Positions 8,801 through 17,942 of a DNA stretch of 49,218 nt are shown here, piece after piece. Numbering within the stretch: the stretch's first letter is position 1; the number at the start of each line of letters is the position of its first letter. The position numbers and the translations under genes were made by a program. The stretch is from Sulfurimonas sp. CG01_land_8_20_14_3_00_36_23 (GTDB taxonomy: Bacteria; Campylobacterota; Campylobacteria; Campylobacterales; Sulfurimonadaceae): the NCBI GenBank assembly GCA_002781365.1, contig PETN01000019.1, positions 1 through 49,218 of the forward strand, given 5' to 3'. The notes under the pieces were generated by a model, which did not search any database, had not been told where the DNA came from, and saw only the letters and a list, made by a program, of their open reading frames with translations.

Positions 8801-9964
8801 ATGAATCAATTTTTGGAACATTATATAAGCAATAAAATAACTCCTGTAAAACAGGATATTAGTGATTTAGAAGAACATTTTCATCGAAGAATAGCATTAT
8901 ATAAAACATTAGGGGTGCCACCTCTTTTATTTCAAGATAAAATAGTACTGGAAGTAGGGCCAGGAGGCGGTTATAACCCTTTGGTTACACAAAGCCTAAA
9001 ATTAAAACAATATGATTTAGTTGAACCAAATAATTATGCAATAGACAATATAAATTCCATCTTTCAAAAATATAGTATTGATGCAAGTAATATAAATATC
9101 TATAATCTAATGTTAGAAAACTTTAGTACAACAATAAAATATGATATTATAATTTGTGAGGGTATGGTTCCTGGCCTTCATAATAAAAATGAAATACTGA
9201 AAAAATTTGATTATTTATTGAAACCTAATGGTATTCTAATCATTACTTGCATTGATGAAATTGCATATTTATTTGAAATTTTAAGATATTTTATTGCTTC
9301 AAAATTAGTAACAAATAAAAATACTTTTGATGAAAAACTTGATACATTTGAAGAAGCGTTTACTTCGCATTTAAACACTTTAAAGGGTATGAGTAGATTT
9401 AAAAGAGATTGGTGTGCTGATAATTTAATGGGAACTATGCATTTTAATTATAATTTTTCTTTTAAAGAGTCTATAGAATTTTTTAAAAATAAATATACTT
9501 TTTATAATTCATCTCCTAATATGTTTACAGAATATAGATGGTATAAAGAAGTTCCAAATGAATTATCTTTATACAATGAATATTTTTTGGAGCAATTTAG
9601 TAAAAAAAGACATAATTTACTGCATTATGAAGTTATAGAAAAAGATAGAAAAGCTGAGCTAAATAATGATTTAGTGGCATTATGTAAAGAAATATTTGAA
9701 TATATTGAAGATTCCGTTATAAATAAGAAAGATAGAGATAAAGATATCTCTAGTGTGCTTAGTAAAATTTGTGATAATATCAGCGGTTTTAGTATTCAAA
9801 ATAGTATTGCATACAAGGCTATTAGAGAGATAAATGAGTTAATTATGAATCAGCAATATACGGTAGATGTTGTAGCAAATCAATATGAAAACTTTCAAAG
9901 AAGTTTTGGAAGAGGTGCTTTTTATATCAGTATGATAAAGGAAGTTACAAATGCTGAAAAATAA
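8801..9964 (+). CDS. SAM-dependent methyltransferase, extended
   Basis: SAM motif I is VLEVGPGGGYNPL, followed by DLVEPNNYAIDN. The family is otherwise unrecognised and has a long C-terminal helical extension, about 387 residues in all. The start chosen is ATG at 8801, which has GGAAGGGA just upstream; an in-frame ATG at 8789 has no visible ribosome binding site. Its end overlaps the next radical SAM gene by 14 bases. Transfer to a glycan or small molecule is only inferred from context. Confidence 0.75.
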   Translation: MNQFLEHYISNKITPVKQDISDLEEHFHRRIALYKTLGVPPLLFQDKIVLEVGPGGGYNPLVTQSLKLKQYDLVEPNNYAIDNINSIFQKYSIDASNINIYNLMLENFSTTIKYDIIICEGMVPGLHNKNEILKKFDYLLKPNGILIITCIDEIAYLFEILRYFIASKLVTNKNTFDEKLDTFEEAFTSHLNTLKGMSRFKRDWCADNLMGTMHFNYNFSFKESIEFFKNKYTFYNSSPNMFTEYRWYKEVPNELSLYNEYFLEQFSKKRHNLLHYEVIEKDRKAELNNDLVALCKEIFEYIEDSVINKKDRDKDISSVLSKICDNISGFSIQNSIAYKAIREINELIMNQQYTVDVVANQYENFQRSFGRGAFYISMIKEVTNAEK

Positions 9965-10901
9965 TGAAGAATCAAAAAAGCTATCTAAAAAATTGTCTAT
10001 CATAGATATAAATGAGTCTGTTAAATTTCCAAAATATTTTGAAATAGAAACAGTAAATGCATGCAATGCTAGATGTGTTATGTGCACTATCAATGAATGG
10101 TCAGGTAATGATTCTCAAATCATGAGTGATGAGCTTTTTGATAAATTTGTCAAAGAAGTTTCTCATTTTAATGAATGGATAGAGATTATATGTTTAAACA
10201 GAGATGGTGAGCCAACCTTAGATAAAAATATAGCAAAAAAAATAAAATTACTTAAAGAAGCAGGTATAAAAACTGTTAGATTTGTTACTAATGGAGAAAA
10301 TCTAAATGAAAAACTTTCACGAGAGGTCTTAAATGCTGGTATAGATGAGGTGATGTTTTCAATCGACTCCATAGATAAAACTACATATGAGAGTATTAGA
10401 GTGAAGTTGGATTTTGATAAAGTTATGCACAATATACTCAATTATTTTCAACTAAGAGATGAAATCAATCCTCTTTCTAAAGTTACTATTAGAATGGTAG
10501 AGTTACCTATAAATATAAGTCAAAAAGATATGTGGTTGGATTTTTGGAATACTAAACTTTCAAAAGTTGATAAAGCATATACAATGCCTATGCATAATTG
10601 GGGAAATCAACTCGGCGAAGATAAGAATAAGGTACAGTACTATGCAACGAAGGCTTGTACCTCTCCATTTTCATCAATCGCAATACATAGTGATGGTAAA
10701 GTCGGTATTTGTGCTGCGGATTATAATACTAAACACTACATGGGTGATTTTTCTATTCAGAGTATTGAAGATATTTGGCAGGGTAAAAGATTTGAAGATG
10801 TTAGGGAAGCACATTTAAGCAGTGACAGAAATAAATATGATATATGTAGAGGATGTGATATCTGGGATAGAAGCTATACGTCAAAAAGTAGTAAAGAATG
10901 A
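9951..10901 (+). CDS. Radical SAM/SPASM domain protein
   Basis: The CxxxCxxC triad is C38, C42 and C45 (ACNARCVMC), and RDGEPTL is the GGE-like motif. The C-terminal SPASM region has ACTSPFSS, GKVGICAAD, SIEDIWQGKRF and ICRGCDIW. It resembles the protein at 3053 in size and domain order, so the cassette may be flanked by two related radical SAM genes. It overlaps the upstream methyltransferase by 14 bases and the downstream gene by 4. Substrate unknown. Confidence 0.86.
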   Translation: MLKNNEESKKLSKKLSIIDINESVKFPKYFEIETVNACNARCVMCTINEWSGNDSQIMSDELFDKFVKEVSHFNEWIEIICLNRDGEPTLDKNIAKKIKLLKEAGIKTVRFVTNGENLNEKLSREVLNAGIDEVMFSIDSIDKTTYESIRVKLDFDKVMHNILNYFQLRDEINPLSKVTIRMVELPINISQKDMWLDFWNTKLSKVDKAYTMPMHNWGNQLGEDKNKVQYYATKACTSPFSSIAIHSDGKVGICAADYNTKHYMGDFSIQSIEDIWQGKRFEDVREAHLSSDRNKYDICRGCDIWDRSYTSKSSKE

Positions 10902-12043
10902 AAAAACGGGTAGCATTCATCCCTCCTTCTGGAATAATGGTATATCAAGATAGTTTTTTTAGGAGAATTTTAAAATATTTTCATAAACTTGACTATGTAG
11001 AAACTTATCTGATATCTATATCTAATGTAGATTGTGTGAATACATTTATAGTTGATTACAATATAACTGTTTCGAATTATGATGAATTAATTACATTTTT
11101 AAAAAAAGAAGCATTTGATTTAGTTATTCATAGGACTTGGATGCATAGATACAAATTTGCTGGGAACCTTTCTAAAGATGTTAATAATATAGTATTTTAT
11201 ATTAAGGATTGGATAGATGAGATAGCTCAAGATAAATACAAATTTTTATTCAATACTGTAAATGATTATGAAGGAATTAAAGAAATTTTTGAAAATGGAA
11301 ATCTTATTTTATCTCATTATGCTACATCCTATCGAAATAAATTAGCAAATACCTATAATGTTTCAAAAGAAAAATTTATTTTTTTCCCAGAATATTGTAA
11401 TGAGGAAAATTTTGTAACTAAGAAATTGTTGCACTATAAAAAAAGTAAGAACAAGAAACTTCTATGGATAGGTGGATTTGTTCCCACAACCGGACCACAA
11501 GAATTAGGAGAAAATAAATATCATTTTGAAACTGCAAGAACTATAACGGGAAATAATATAAAATTTCATTTTTTTTTATTAAAAAAAAGATATGATGAAG
11601 TGTTTAATCCAGAGAATAAATTAATATGGCAAGATTGGCTTTATGAACATCAATTTAATAAGAATTTAAAAATTAAATTAGGCACAATTGACCGATTTGA
11701 AATATTTGAAAAATATAATTTTGCGGTAGTTGCTGGATTGAAATATGATAAAACAGCACTGTATCAAGAAAATTACTCTGAGGCAGTTGTAAGTAAACTT
11801 GCTTTTTATATGGAGCTAGGAATACCAATGATTGTAAATAAAAGATGGTCAGCAATTGCTAAGATAGTAGCTGAAAATAAGCTAGGCATAGTGATTTCTA
11901 ATAAAGAATTGAAGAATTTAAATACTATTCTTAATATATCAAAAAAAGAATATAAACTAATGGTTGAAAATATATATGATTTTAGAAAAACTTATACCTA
12001 TAATGATCAAACAATGAAACCAATTTTGGAGATGTTAAAATGA
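10898..12043 (+). CDS. GT-B-like glycosyltransferase (probable)
   Basis: 381 residues with two Rossmann-like halves. The C-terminal half has LLWIGGFVP and then YSEAVVSKLAFYMELGIPMIVNKRWSAIAKIVAENKLGIVI, which matches the sugar-nucleotide-binding segment of GT-B enzymes. It starts in a 4-base ATGA overlap with the radical SAM gene and ends in a 4-base overlap with the next. A run of nine T followed closely by eight A near 11569-11588 could be slippage-prone. Acceptor and donor are unknown. Together with the SDRs and methyltransferases it argues that the cassette makes or attaches a glycan. Confidence 0.65.
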   Translation: MKKRVAFIPPSGIMVYQDSFFRRILKYFHKLDYVETYLISISNVDCVNTFIVDYNITVSNYDELITFLKKEAFDLVIHRTWMHRYKFAGNLSKDVNNIVFYIKDWIDEIAQDKYKFLFNTVNDYEGIKEIFENGNLILSHYATSYRNKLANTYNVSKEKFIFFPEYCNEENFVTKKLLHYKKSKNKKLLWIGGFVPTTGPQELGENKYHFETARTITGNNIKFHFFLLKKRYDEVFNPENKLIWQDWLYEHQFNKNLKIKLGTIDRFEIFEKYNFAVVAGLKYDKTALYQENYSEAVVSKLAFYMELGIPMIVNKRWSAIAKIVAENKLGIVISNKELKNLNTILNISKKEYKLMVENIYDFRKTYTYNDQTMKPILEMLK

Positions 12044-13131
12044 GTGACAAATACGCAATAGATAGCCACAAACTAAGCTACCATCCAGACAGAGTCGCAC
12101 AGTGGCTTGCAGCGGGTGATAATATAGAAAAACTGAAAAAAGTTTATCCTATATATGTAGAAATTTCTCCAGTAGGGGCTTGTAACCACCGATGTACTTT
12201 TTGTGCGGTTGATTATATAGGGTATCAAAATATTCGATGGGAAACGGATATCTTAAAAGAGCGACTTAGCGAGATGGGTAAGTTAGGTGTTCGAAGTGTG
12301 ATGTTCGCTGGTGAGGGTGAGCCACTTTTACACAATAATCTTGATGATATTATAGAGCATTGTGCCAATGTAGGCATAGATAGTTCTATAACGACAAACT
12401 TTACAATGCTGAATGAGAAAAATGTCTATAAAATCTTTAAACATGCTTCATGGGTGAAGATCAGTATCAATGCAGGAACAAGAGAGACTTATTCTCAAAT
12501 TCATAGAACCAAAGCTGAAGACTTTGACAAAGTTATAGAGAATATGAGATTGGCTGTAAAAACGAAAAGAGAGAATAACTTCAAATGCACACTGGGTGCT
12601 CAAATGTTACTTCTGCCTGAAAACAGAGATGAAGCAGTCACTTTGGCAAAAATTGCAAAAGAGGTAGGTTTGGATTATCTCGTTATTAAGCCATACTCTC
12701 AGCACTTGTTTAGCCAAACAAAAACATATAAAGATATAGATTATAAGCCGATGTTGGAGCTTGAAAAAGAGCTTGAACTGCTTAATGATGGAAATTTCAA
12801 TGTTGTCTTTAGAAGCAATACTATGAAAAAACTTGAGACTGGGCACAGTTATGAGAAGTGCTATTCAACACCTTATTTCTGGGCTCATATGATGGCAAAT
12901 GGAGATTTATATGGTTGCAGTGCCTATTTGCAACAGAGTAAATTTTGCTATGGAAATTTACTAGAAAATAGTTTTGAAGAGGTTTGGGAAAGCGATAAAC
13001 GAATCAAATCTATAACTTATGTAAAAGAGAAACTTGATATTTCAGGATGCCGTGCAAACTGTAGAATGGATGAAGTAAACGGCTACCTTTGGAGACTCAA
13101 ACATCCAAGTGAACACGATAATTTTATATAA
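12040..13131 (+). CDS. Radical SAM/SPASM-type protein (outer-module paralogue 2)
   Basis: C48, C52 and C55 form the CxxxCxxC triad (ACNHRCTFC), and AGEGEPL is the GGE motif. The C-terminal auxiliary cysteines are in KCYSTPYF, LYGCSAYL and GCRANCRMD. The N-terminal KLSYHPDRVAQWL matches the start of the protein at 15413 (KILWHQERLQEWV) and, more weakly, the one at 1964. Base composition becomes less AT-rich from here on. It starts in a 4-base overlap with the glycosyltransferase-like gene and is followed 8 bases later by the epimerase. Confidence 0.88.
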   Translation: MSDKYAIDSHKLSYHPDRVAQWLAAGDNIEKLKKVYPIYVEISPVGACNHRCTFCAVDYIGYQNIRWETDILKERLSEMGKLGVRSVMFAGEGEPLLHNNLDDIIEHCANVGIDSSITTNFTMLNEKNVYKIFKHASWVKISINAGTRETYSQIHRTKAEDFDKVIENMRLAVKTKRENNFKCTLGAQMLLLPENRDEAVTLAKIAKEVGLDYLVIKPYSQHLFSQTKTYKDIDYKPMLELEKELELLNDGNFNVVFRSNTMKKLETGHSYEKCYSTPYFWAHMMANGDLYGCSAYLQQSKFCYGNLLENSFEEVWESDKRIKSITYVKEKLDISGCRANCRMDEVNGYLWRLKHPSEHDNFI

Positions 13132-13139
13132 GGGTTGAG

Positions 13140-14129
13140 ATGAAAGCAGTAGTAACAGGCGGAGCAGGTTTTATAGGCTCGCATATGGTGGATTTGTTGG
13201 TATCGAAAAACTATGAAGTGGTCGTTTTAGATAATCTTGCGAATGGTCGTTTAGAAAATATAGAGCATCATAAAGGCAAGGTGGCATTTTGGCATGTGGA
13301 TATTGGAGATTACGGGGTAGATTTAGACCCTTACTTTGAAGATGCAGATTATGTTTTTCATTATGCGGCACTTGCGGATATTGTCCCTTCTATTAACAAT
13401 CCTCTAAAGTATCATAAGGCAAATGTCGATGGAACAATTCAAGTTTTAGAGGCTGCAAAAAAAAGTAAAAATCTTAAAAAATTTGTTTATGCGGCTTCGA
13501 GTTCATGTTATGGTATTCCTGAAATGTATCCTACACCTGAGAGTAGTCCAATTAAGCCTGAGTATCCCTACGCACATACAAAAACAATCGGCGAACAGTA
13601 TGCTATGCACTGGGGGCAGGTGTATGATATGCCGGTTGTCTCCATGCGATTTTTTAATGTTTATGGTGTGAGACACAGAACAAGCGGAACGTATGGAGCT
13701 GTTTTTGGTGTCTTTTTAGCACAGCTTCTCAATAATAAACCACTCACAATTGTCGGAGATGGAGAGCAAACAAGAGATTTTACTTATGTTACCGATATCG
13801 TTGATGCCTGCTATAGAGCAAGTCAAAGCGAGATAACACAAGAGATTTTTAATGTCGGAAGTGATAATACGTACTCTATTAACTATTTGGTCGATTTACT
13901 CGGTGGGGAAAGGGTATACATCCCAAAAAGACCAGGTGAGCCTGATAGCACCTATGCAGATATAAGCAAAATAAAAAGGATGCTTGGCTGGACTCCAAAG
14001 GTAAGTTTTGAAGATGGAGTAAAGATCATGCTTGAAAATATCGAGCAGTGGCGAGAAGCCCCAATTTGGGATGAAGCGAGCATAAAAGAAGCGACCAAAG
14101 ATTGGTTTGCTTGTTTAGGGGAAAAGTAG
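13140..14129 (+). CDS. NAD-dependent sugar epimerase/dehydratase
   Basis: An extended SDR of 329 residues. GGAGFIGSH (residues 7-15) binds NAD, ASSSCYG carries the catalytic Ser, and Y144/K148 form the YxxxK pair. FNVYG and DFTYVTDIVDA are typical of GalE/WbpP-type UDP-sugar 4-epimerases and related 4,6-dehydratases. An imperfect (10/11) copy of the dispersed motif lies at 13291-13300. Its place before the transketolase and nucleotidyltransferase genes suggests it acts on the nucleotide-activated sugar. The exact substrate cannot be read. Confidence 0.85.
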   Translation: MKAVVTGGAGFIGSHMVDLLVSKNYEVVVLDNLANGRLENIEHHKGKVAFWHVDIGDYGVDLDPYFEDADYVFHYAALADIVPSINNPLKYHKANVDGTIQVLEAAKKSKNLKKFVYAASSSCYGIPEMYPTPESSPIKPEYPYAHTKTIGEQYAMHWGQVYDMPVVSMRFFNVYGVRHRTSGTYGAVFGVFLAQLLNNKPLTIVGDGEQTRDFTYVTDIVDACYRASQSEITQEIFNVGSDNTYSINYLVDLLGGERVYIPKRPGEPDSTYADISKIKRMLGWTPKVSFEDGVKIMLENIEQWREAPIWDEASIKEATKDWFACLGEK

Positions 14130-14921
14130 TTGTTACATTCAGCAGAGATACGCAAAAAAACCATAGCACTCTCCTGTGCGAGTGGTGCAGGGCATTTGGC
14201 ACCTTCACTTAGTACAGTAGAGATACTCACGGTTTTGTTTCGTGACTTTTTACACTACGATAAAAACGATGCAAAAAGTGATGCGAGAGATAGACTCATT
14301 TTTAGTAAAGGACACGGTGCGTATGCCTACTATGTGCTATTAAACGAGCTTGGTTTTTTACCACATAATGAGTTGGAAAATTTTTATAACGGAGCTTCCA
14401 TCAAAGGGTGCCTCACGCAAAATCTTGATTATATGATTGAAGCTTCAACAGGCTCACTCGGGCATGGTTTACCGATTGCAGTTGGTATAGCACAAGCTTT
14501 TAAGATGCAAAACAAAAAACAAAAAGTTGTCTGTATTGTAGGTGATGGTGAGATGCAAGAGGGAAGTAATTTCGAGGCACTTGGACTTGCTTATAGATTT
14601 AAACTTGACAATCTTCTTCTCATCGTCGATGCAAACGGACTTCAGGCAATGGACAGAGTCGAAGATGTAGGTCTGGACAATCCTAGACTTGCAAAAGTTC
14701 TCAACTCCTACACCGATAATTTTGCATCTATCGACGGGCATGATGAAGCTGCCTTAAAAGAGACAATGGGGGACTTTTTTTTAAATTCACATGCCAACTT
14801 CTCCGTTCTTTTTTGCAATACACTTAAAGGAAAGGGAGTCGATGTGTGCGAAGATTCCATTGCCCATCACTTCAGATGTCCGACACAAGACGGTTATGTT
14901 TTAGGAGTTGAAGATGAGTAG
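14130..14921 (+). CDS. Transketolase, N-terminal (TPP-binding) subunit
   Basis: 263 residues covering the thiamine diphosphate domain of transketolase. DRLIFSKGHGAYAYY, the STGSLGHGLPIAVG loop and the TPP motif GDGEMQEGSNFEA (from residue 138) are all present. The start is TTG directly after the TAG of the epimerase, with AGGGGA just upstream. It pairs with the next gene, which overlaps its end by 8 bases. Split transketolases of this kind transfer a two-carbon ketol unit. In a sugar-activation cluster it could extend or branch a sugar; that role is inference. Confidence 0.88.
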   Translation: MLHSAEIRKKTIALSCASGAGHLAPSLSTVEILTVLFRDFLHYDKNDAKSDARDRLIFSKGHGAYAYYVLLNELGFLPHNELENFYNGASIKGCLTQNLDYMIEASTGSLGHGLPIAVGIAQAFKMQNKKQKVVCIVGDGEMQEGSNFEALGLAYRFKLDNLLLIVDANGLQAMDRVEDVGLDNPRLAKVLNSYTDNFASIDGHDEAALKETMGDFFLNSHANFSVLFCNTLKGKGVDVCEDSIAHHFRCPTQDGYVLGVEDE

Positions 14922-15402
14922 TTTAGCTTCCAAACAAGAAGTAATGCGCGAAATCTACGGCTACTTCAAAAAGGATGAAACAATGGCTCTGCTTGTCGGA
15001 GATATGGGATTCGCGGTTTTAGACGACTACTTTAAAAATCATCAAAGCAGAGCATTTAATACAGGTATTTGTGAACAAGCGACTATCAGCATGAGCGCGG
15101 GAATGTACTTGGCTGGACTTAAGCCCATAGTTTACTCTCAAGTACCATTTTTGGTGATGCGCGCCTATGAGCAGATTCGTTATGATTTGAACGAACACAA
15201 GATGAATGTTAAACTTATCGGTGTTGGTGCCGATAACTACTTTGAGAAACTCGGACGCAGTCACTGCATGGACAGCGATGATGTGGATATGATGAAAATC
15301 TTTAAAAATTTCAAACTATTTGCTCCAACAAAAGAGAGTTTAAAAGAAGATATAAAAGAGATGCTTGAGTATGAGGGTCCAACATATTTAAGATGCTTAT
15401 AA
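14914..15402 (+). CDS. Transketolase, pyrimidine-binding domain only
   Basis: About 162 residues matching the pyrimidine-binding domain of transketolase/DXS: FNTGICEQATISMSAGMYLAG carries the conserved Glu, followed by the helix YEQIRYDLN. The family partner is usually about 300 residues, with an added C-terminal transketolase_C domain. That domain is absent here and the next gene is unrelated, so the pair is a minimal enzyme. Start at ATG 14914 with AGGAG six bases upstream; an in-frame TTG at 14908 is less likely. Confidence 0.85.
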   Translation: MSSLASKQEVMREIYGYFKKDETMALLVGDMGFAVLDDYFKNHQSRAFNTGICEQATISMSAGMYLAGLKPIVYSQVPFLVMRAYEQIRYDLNEHKMNVKLIGVGADNYFEKLGRSHCMDSDDVDMMKIFKNFKLFAPTKESLKEDIKEMLEYEGPTYLRCL

Positions 15403-15412
15403 AGGAATAAAA

Positions 15413-16522
15413 GTGGCAGAATTAATTTTAGACGGTTCTAAAATACTATGGCATCAAGAGAGACTACAAGAGTGGGTACGAGGTGAGAGAATCGTGCCAA
15501 TTACTATAGATATGGCACTCACACAGGCATGTCAGTATAATTGCGAGTTTTGTTATGCCAATATGCAGAGAAACAAACCGCATAAAATCACATTTGAAAT
15601 TATGAAAAACTTTATGGATGATTGTGCCGAAGTCGGCGTGAAGGCAATCAGCTTGGTAAGTGATGGGGAGAGTACAGCAAATCCGATTTATGAAGATGTT
15701 ATAGTTTACGGCAAAAGTGTCGGGCTTGATATGGCCATAGCAACACACGGAAATACTTTAAACGAAGAAGTTTTACGAAAAATTTTACCTGCTTTAACCT
15801 ATCTCAGATTTAATTTCAGTGCGGGTGAGCCTAAGCGATATAGTGAAATCATGGGTGTGCCAGAAGAGAAGTTTTTTGAGACTTGTGAAAATATAAAAAC
15901 AGCGATGCGCATCAAAAAAGAGCTTGGTTTGGATGTAACCATTGGGATGCAGATGGTGTTGATGCCTAAATATGGCGACCAGATTATTCCTCTTGCCAAA
16001 CTCGGAAAAGAGTTGCGACCAGATTATCTAGTTATTAAGCACTGTAGTGATGATGAAGATGGAACTTTGGGCGTGGATTATAATGAGTATGAAAAATCTT
16101 ATGACCTACTCAGAGAAGCAGAAAGTTACAGTGATGAGGGTTATTTAGTAAAGGCAAAATGGTCAAAAATAACCTCTAAAGGAATTAGAAACTACAATAG
16201 ATGCTATGGAACACCTTTTCATCTTCAGATGTCTGGAACTGGACTTATTGCGCCATGTGGAAGTTTCTTTAACGAAAAGCATAAACAGTATCACATAGCG
16301 AACATTACAGACCCAGGTGTGCGCTTAAAAGATATACTTCAAAGCAAGAGATATTGGGAAGTGATGGACTTTTTGGCATCGGATAAGTTTGATGCATGCA
16401 GTATGTGTGAGACTTTGTGTTTGCAAGATAAAACAAATGAAGTTTTGGACGCTTATAAAAAAGGTACGCACAAATTAGACGCTCCAAGCGGAGAAAAACC
16501 GCAACATATAAATTTTATATAG
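15413..16522 (+). CDS. Radical SAM/SPASM-type protein (outer-module paralogue 3)
   Basis: The triad C40, C44, C47 (ACQYNCEFC) is followed by VSDGEST in the GGE position. The C-terminal region has RCYGTPFHL, APCGSFF and CSMCETLC, an auxiliary-cluster pattern like that of its paralogue at 12040. The start codon is GTG at 15413, preceded by AAGGA. It lies between the transketolase pair and the kinase/nucleotidyltransferase, which places radical chemistry in the sugar-precursor pathway itself. The reaction is unknown. Confidence 0.88.
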   Translation: MAELILDGSKILWHQERLQEWVRGERIVPITIDMALTQACQYNCEFCYANMQRNKPHKITFEIMKNFMDDCAEVGVKAISLVSDGESTANPIYEDVIVYGKSVGLDMAIATHGNTLNEEVLRKILPALTYLRFNFSAGEPKRYSEIMGVPEEKFFETCENIKTAMRIKKELGLDVTIGMQMVLMPKYGDQIIPLAKLGKELRPDYLVIKHCSDDEDGTLGVDYNEYEKSYDLLREAESYSDEGYLVKAKWSKITSKGIRNYNRCYGTPFHLQMSGTGLIAPCGSFFNEKHKQYHIANITDPGVRLKDILQSKRYWEVMDFLASDKFDACSMCETLCLQDKTNEVLDAYKKGTHKLDAPSGEKPQHINFI

Positions 16523-16529
16523 GTTATTT

Positions 16530-17942
16530 ATGAAAAAAGTATTTGTTTATGGTGATTTCAATATTCTTCATCCCGGTCACTTAAGACTTTTAAAGTTTGC
16601 TAAAGAGAGTGGAGACTACTTGGTTGTCGGTGTCAATAGCGATAATGTTAGTCAAAAGGGCATCTCGCAAGATGTAAGGCTTGAATCTATTCGAGCTACG
16701 AGTTATGTGGATGACTCTTTTATTTTAGATGTGAGTGCAGTTGTTTATATTGAAAAAAATAGACCTGACATTGTTGTAAAAGGGAAAGAGTACGCAAGCA
16801 GATATAACCCAGAATTGGAAATCATAAAAAGTTATGGTGGAAAGTTACTCTTTAGTTCTGGAGAGATTGGTTTTTCATCTATGGACTTATTAAAAAAAGA
16901 GTTTTTTTCATCCAACTATCAAGTAAATCAAAATTTTTCATATTTAGAGAGACATCATTTTAAACTACCTCAATTAAAGAGTATTGTTGAGAAGTTTTCT
17001 GCTTTAAACATTTTGGTCATTGGCGATACAATTGTGGATGAGTATATCACGTGTGAGGCTCTTGGAATGAGCCAAGAAGACCCAACCATTGTTGTAAGTC
17101 CACTTGCAACAAATAAGTTTATAGGTGGAGCAGCTATCGTAGCAAGTCATGCAGCGACCCTTGGTGCAAATGTGAAGTTTTTTTCCGTAGCAGGAGATGA
17201 TGAAAATAGAGCGTATGTACAAAATGGTCTCAAAGAGTTAGGAATCGATGTTTTTTTATACACGGACACAACAAGACCAACGACACTCAAACAAAGATTT
17301 AGAGCAAGTGGCAAAACACTTCTAAGGGTAAACCATCTCAAACAGCATGCGCTGAGTTCAGATATAGAGAACCTACTTTTAGATGAGTTGACGAAGAGCA
17401 TAAAAGATATTGATTTAATCATTTTTTCGGACTTCAGCTATGGTGTTTTAACAAAGAACTTAATAGAAAATATTGCAAATTTAGGTCTTGAAAACTCTAT
17501 ACTCATGTCAGCAGACTCACAAAGTTCGTCACAAGTTGGAGATATATCTAAATTTAAAAATATGACTTTAGTGACACCTACAGAGAGAGAAATAAGACTC
17601 TCTCTCAATGACTTTGAGTCTGGTTTAGTTGTTTTATCTGATAAACTCGTAGAAGTTTCAAATGCAAAATATATATTTACAACATTAGGGGCGGAGGGAA
17701 TGATGATATATAACTCCACTCAGGATAAACTTTTAACCGATAACATCAATGCTTTAGGAAATATTGTCAAAGATGTAAGTGGGGCAGGTGATTCTCTACT
17801 TACTTGTAGCTCTATGGCTTTAGCTGTGGGTGCGAGTATTTGGGAAGCTGCCTATCTTGGCTCTTTAGCATCTGCTATTCAAGTAAGTCGTGTTGGGAAT
17901 GTACCAATCAAAAAAGATGAGATTTTAAAAGAGTTTGAGTAG
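16530..17942 (+). CDS. Bifunctional cytidylyltransferase-like / PfkB sugar kinase fusion
   Basis: Residues 1-130 are a nucleotidyltransferase with the HxGH motif as H14-P-G-H17 in GDFNILHPGH. Residues about 150-470 are a PfkB/ribokinase with the FIGGAAIVASH substrate loop near 196 and the DVSGAGDSLLTC catalytic motif near 415-425. The heptose enzyme HldE has the same two domains in the opposite order, so this is a domain-swapped relative. It would phosphorylate a sugar and transfer a nucleotide to it. The next gene follows directly (TAG then ATG), giving two nucleotidyltransferase activities in a row. Confidence 0.88.
   Translation: MKKVFVYGDFNILHPGHLRLLKFAKESGDYLVVGVNSDNVSQKGISQDVRLESIRATSYVDDSFILDVSAVVYIEKNRPDIVVKGKEYASRYNPELEIIKSYGGKLLFSSGEIGFSSMDLLKKEFFSSNYQVNQNFSYLERHHFKLPQLKSIVEKFSALNILVIGDTIVDEYITCEALGMSQEDPTIVVSPLATNKFIGGAAIVASHAATLGANVKFFSVAGDDENRAYVQNGLKELGIDVFLYTDTTRPTTLKQRFRASGKTLLRVNHLKQHALSSDIENLLLDELTKSIKDIDLIIFSDFSYGVLTKNLIENIANLGLENSILMSADSQSSSQVGDISKFKNMTLVTPTEREIRLSLNDFESGLVVLSDKLVEVSNAKYIFTTLGAEGMMIYNSTQDKLLTDNINALGNIVKDVSGAGDSLLTCSSMALAVGASIWEAAYLGSLASAIQVSRVGNVPIKKDEILKEFE

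Noticed and set aside
10567-10818. Second plus-strand frame within the radical SAM gene at 9951
   Set aside because: It runs in an alternative frame through the SPASM region, whose cysteines are clear in the main frame.
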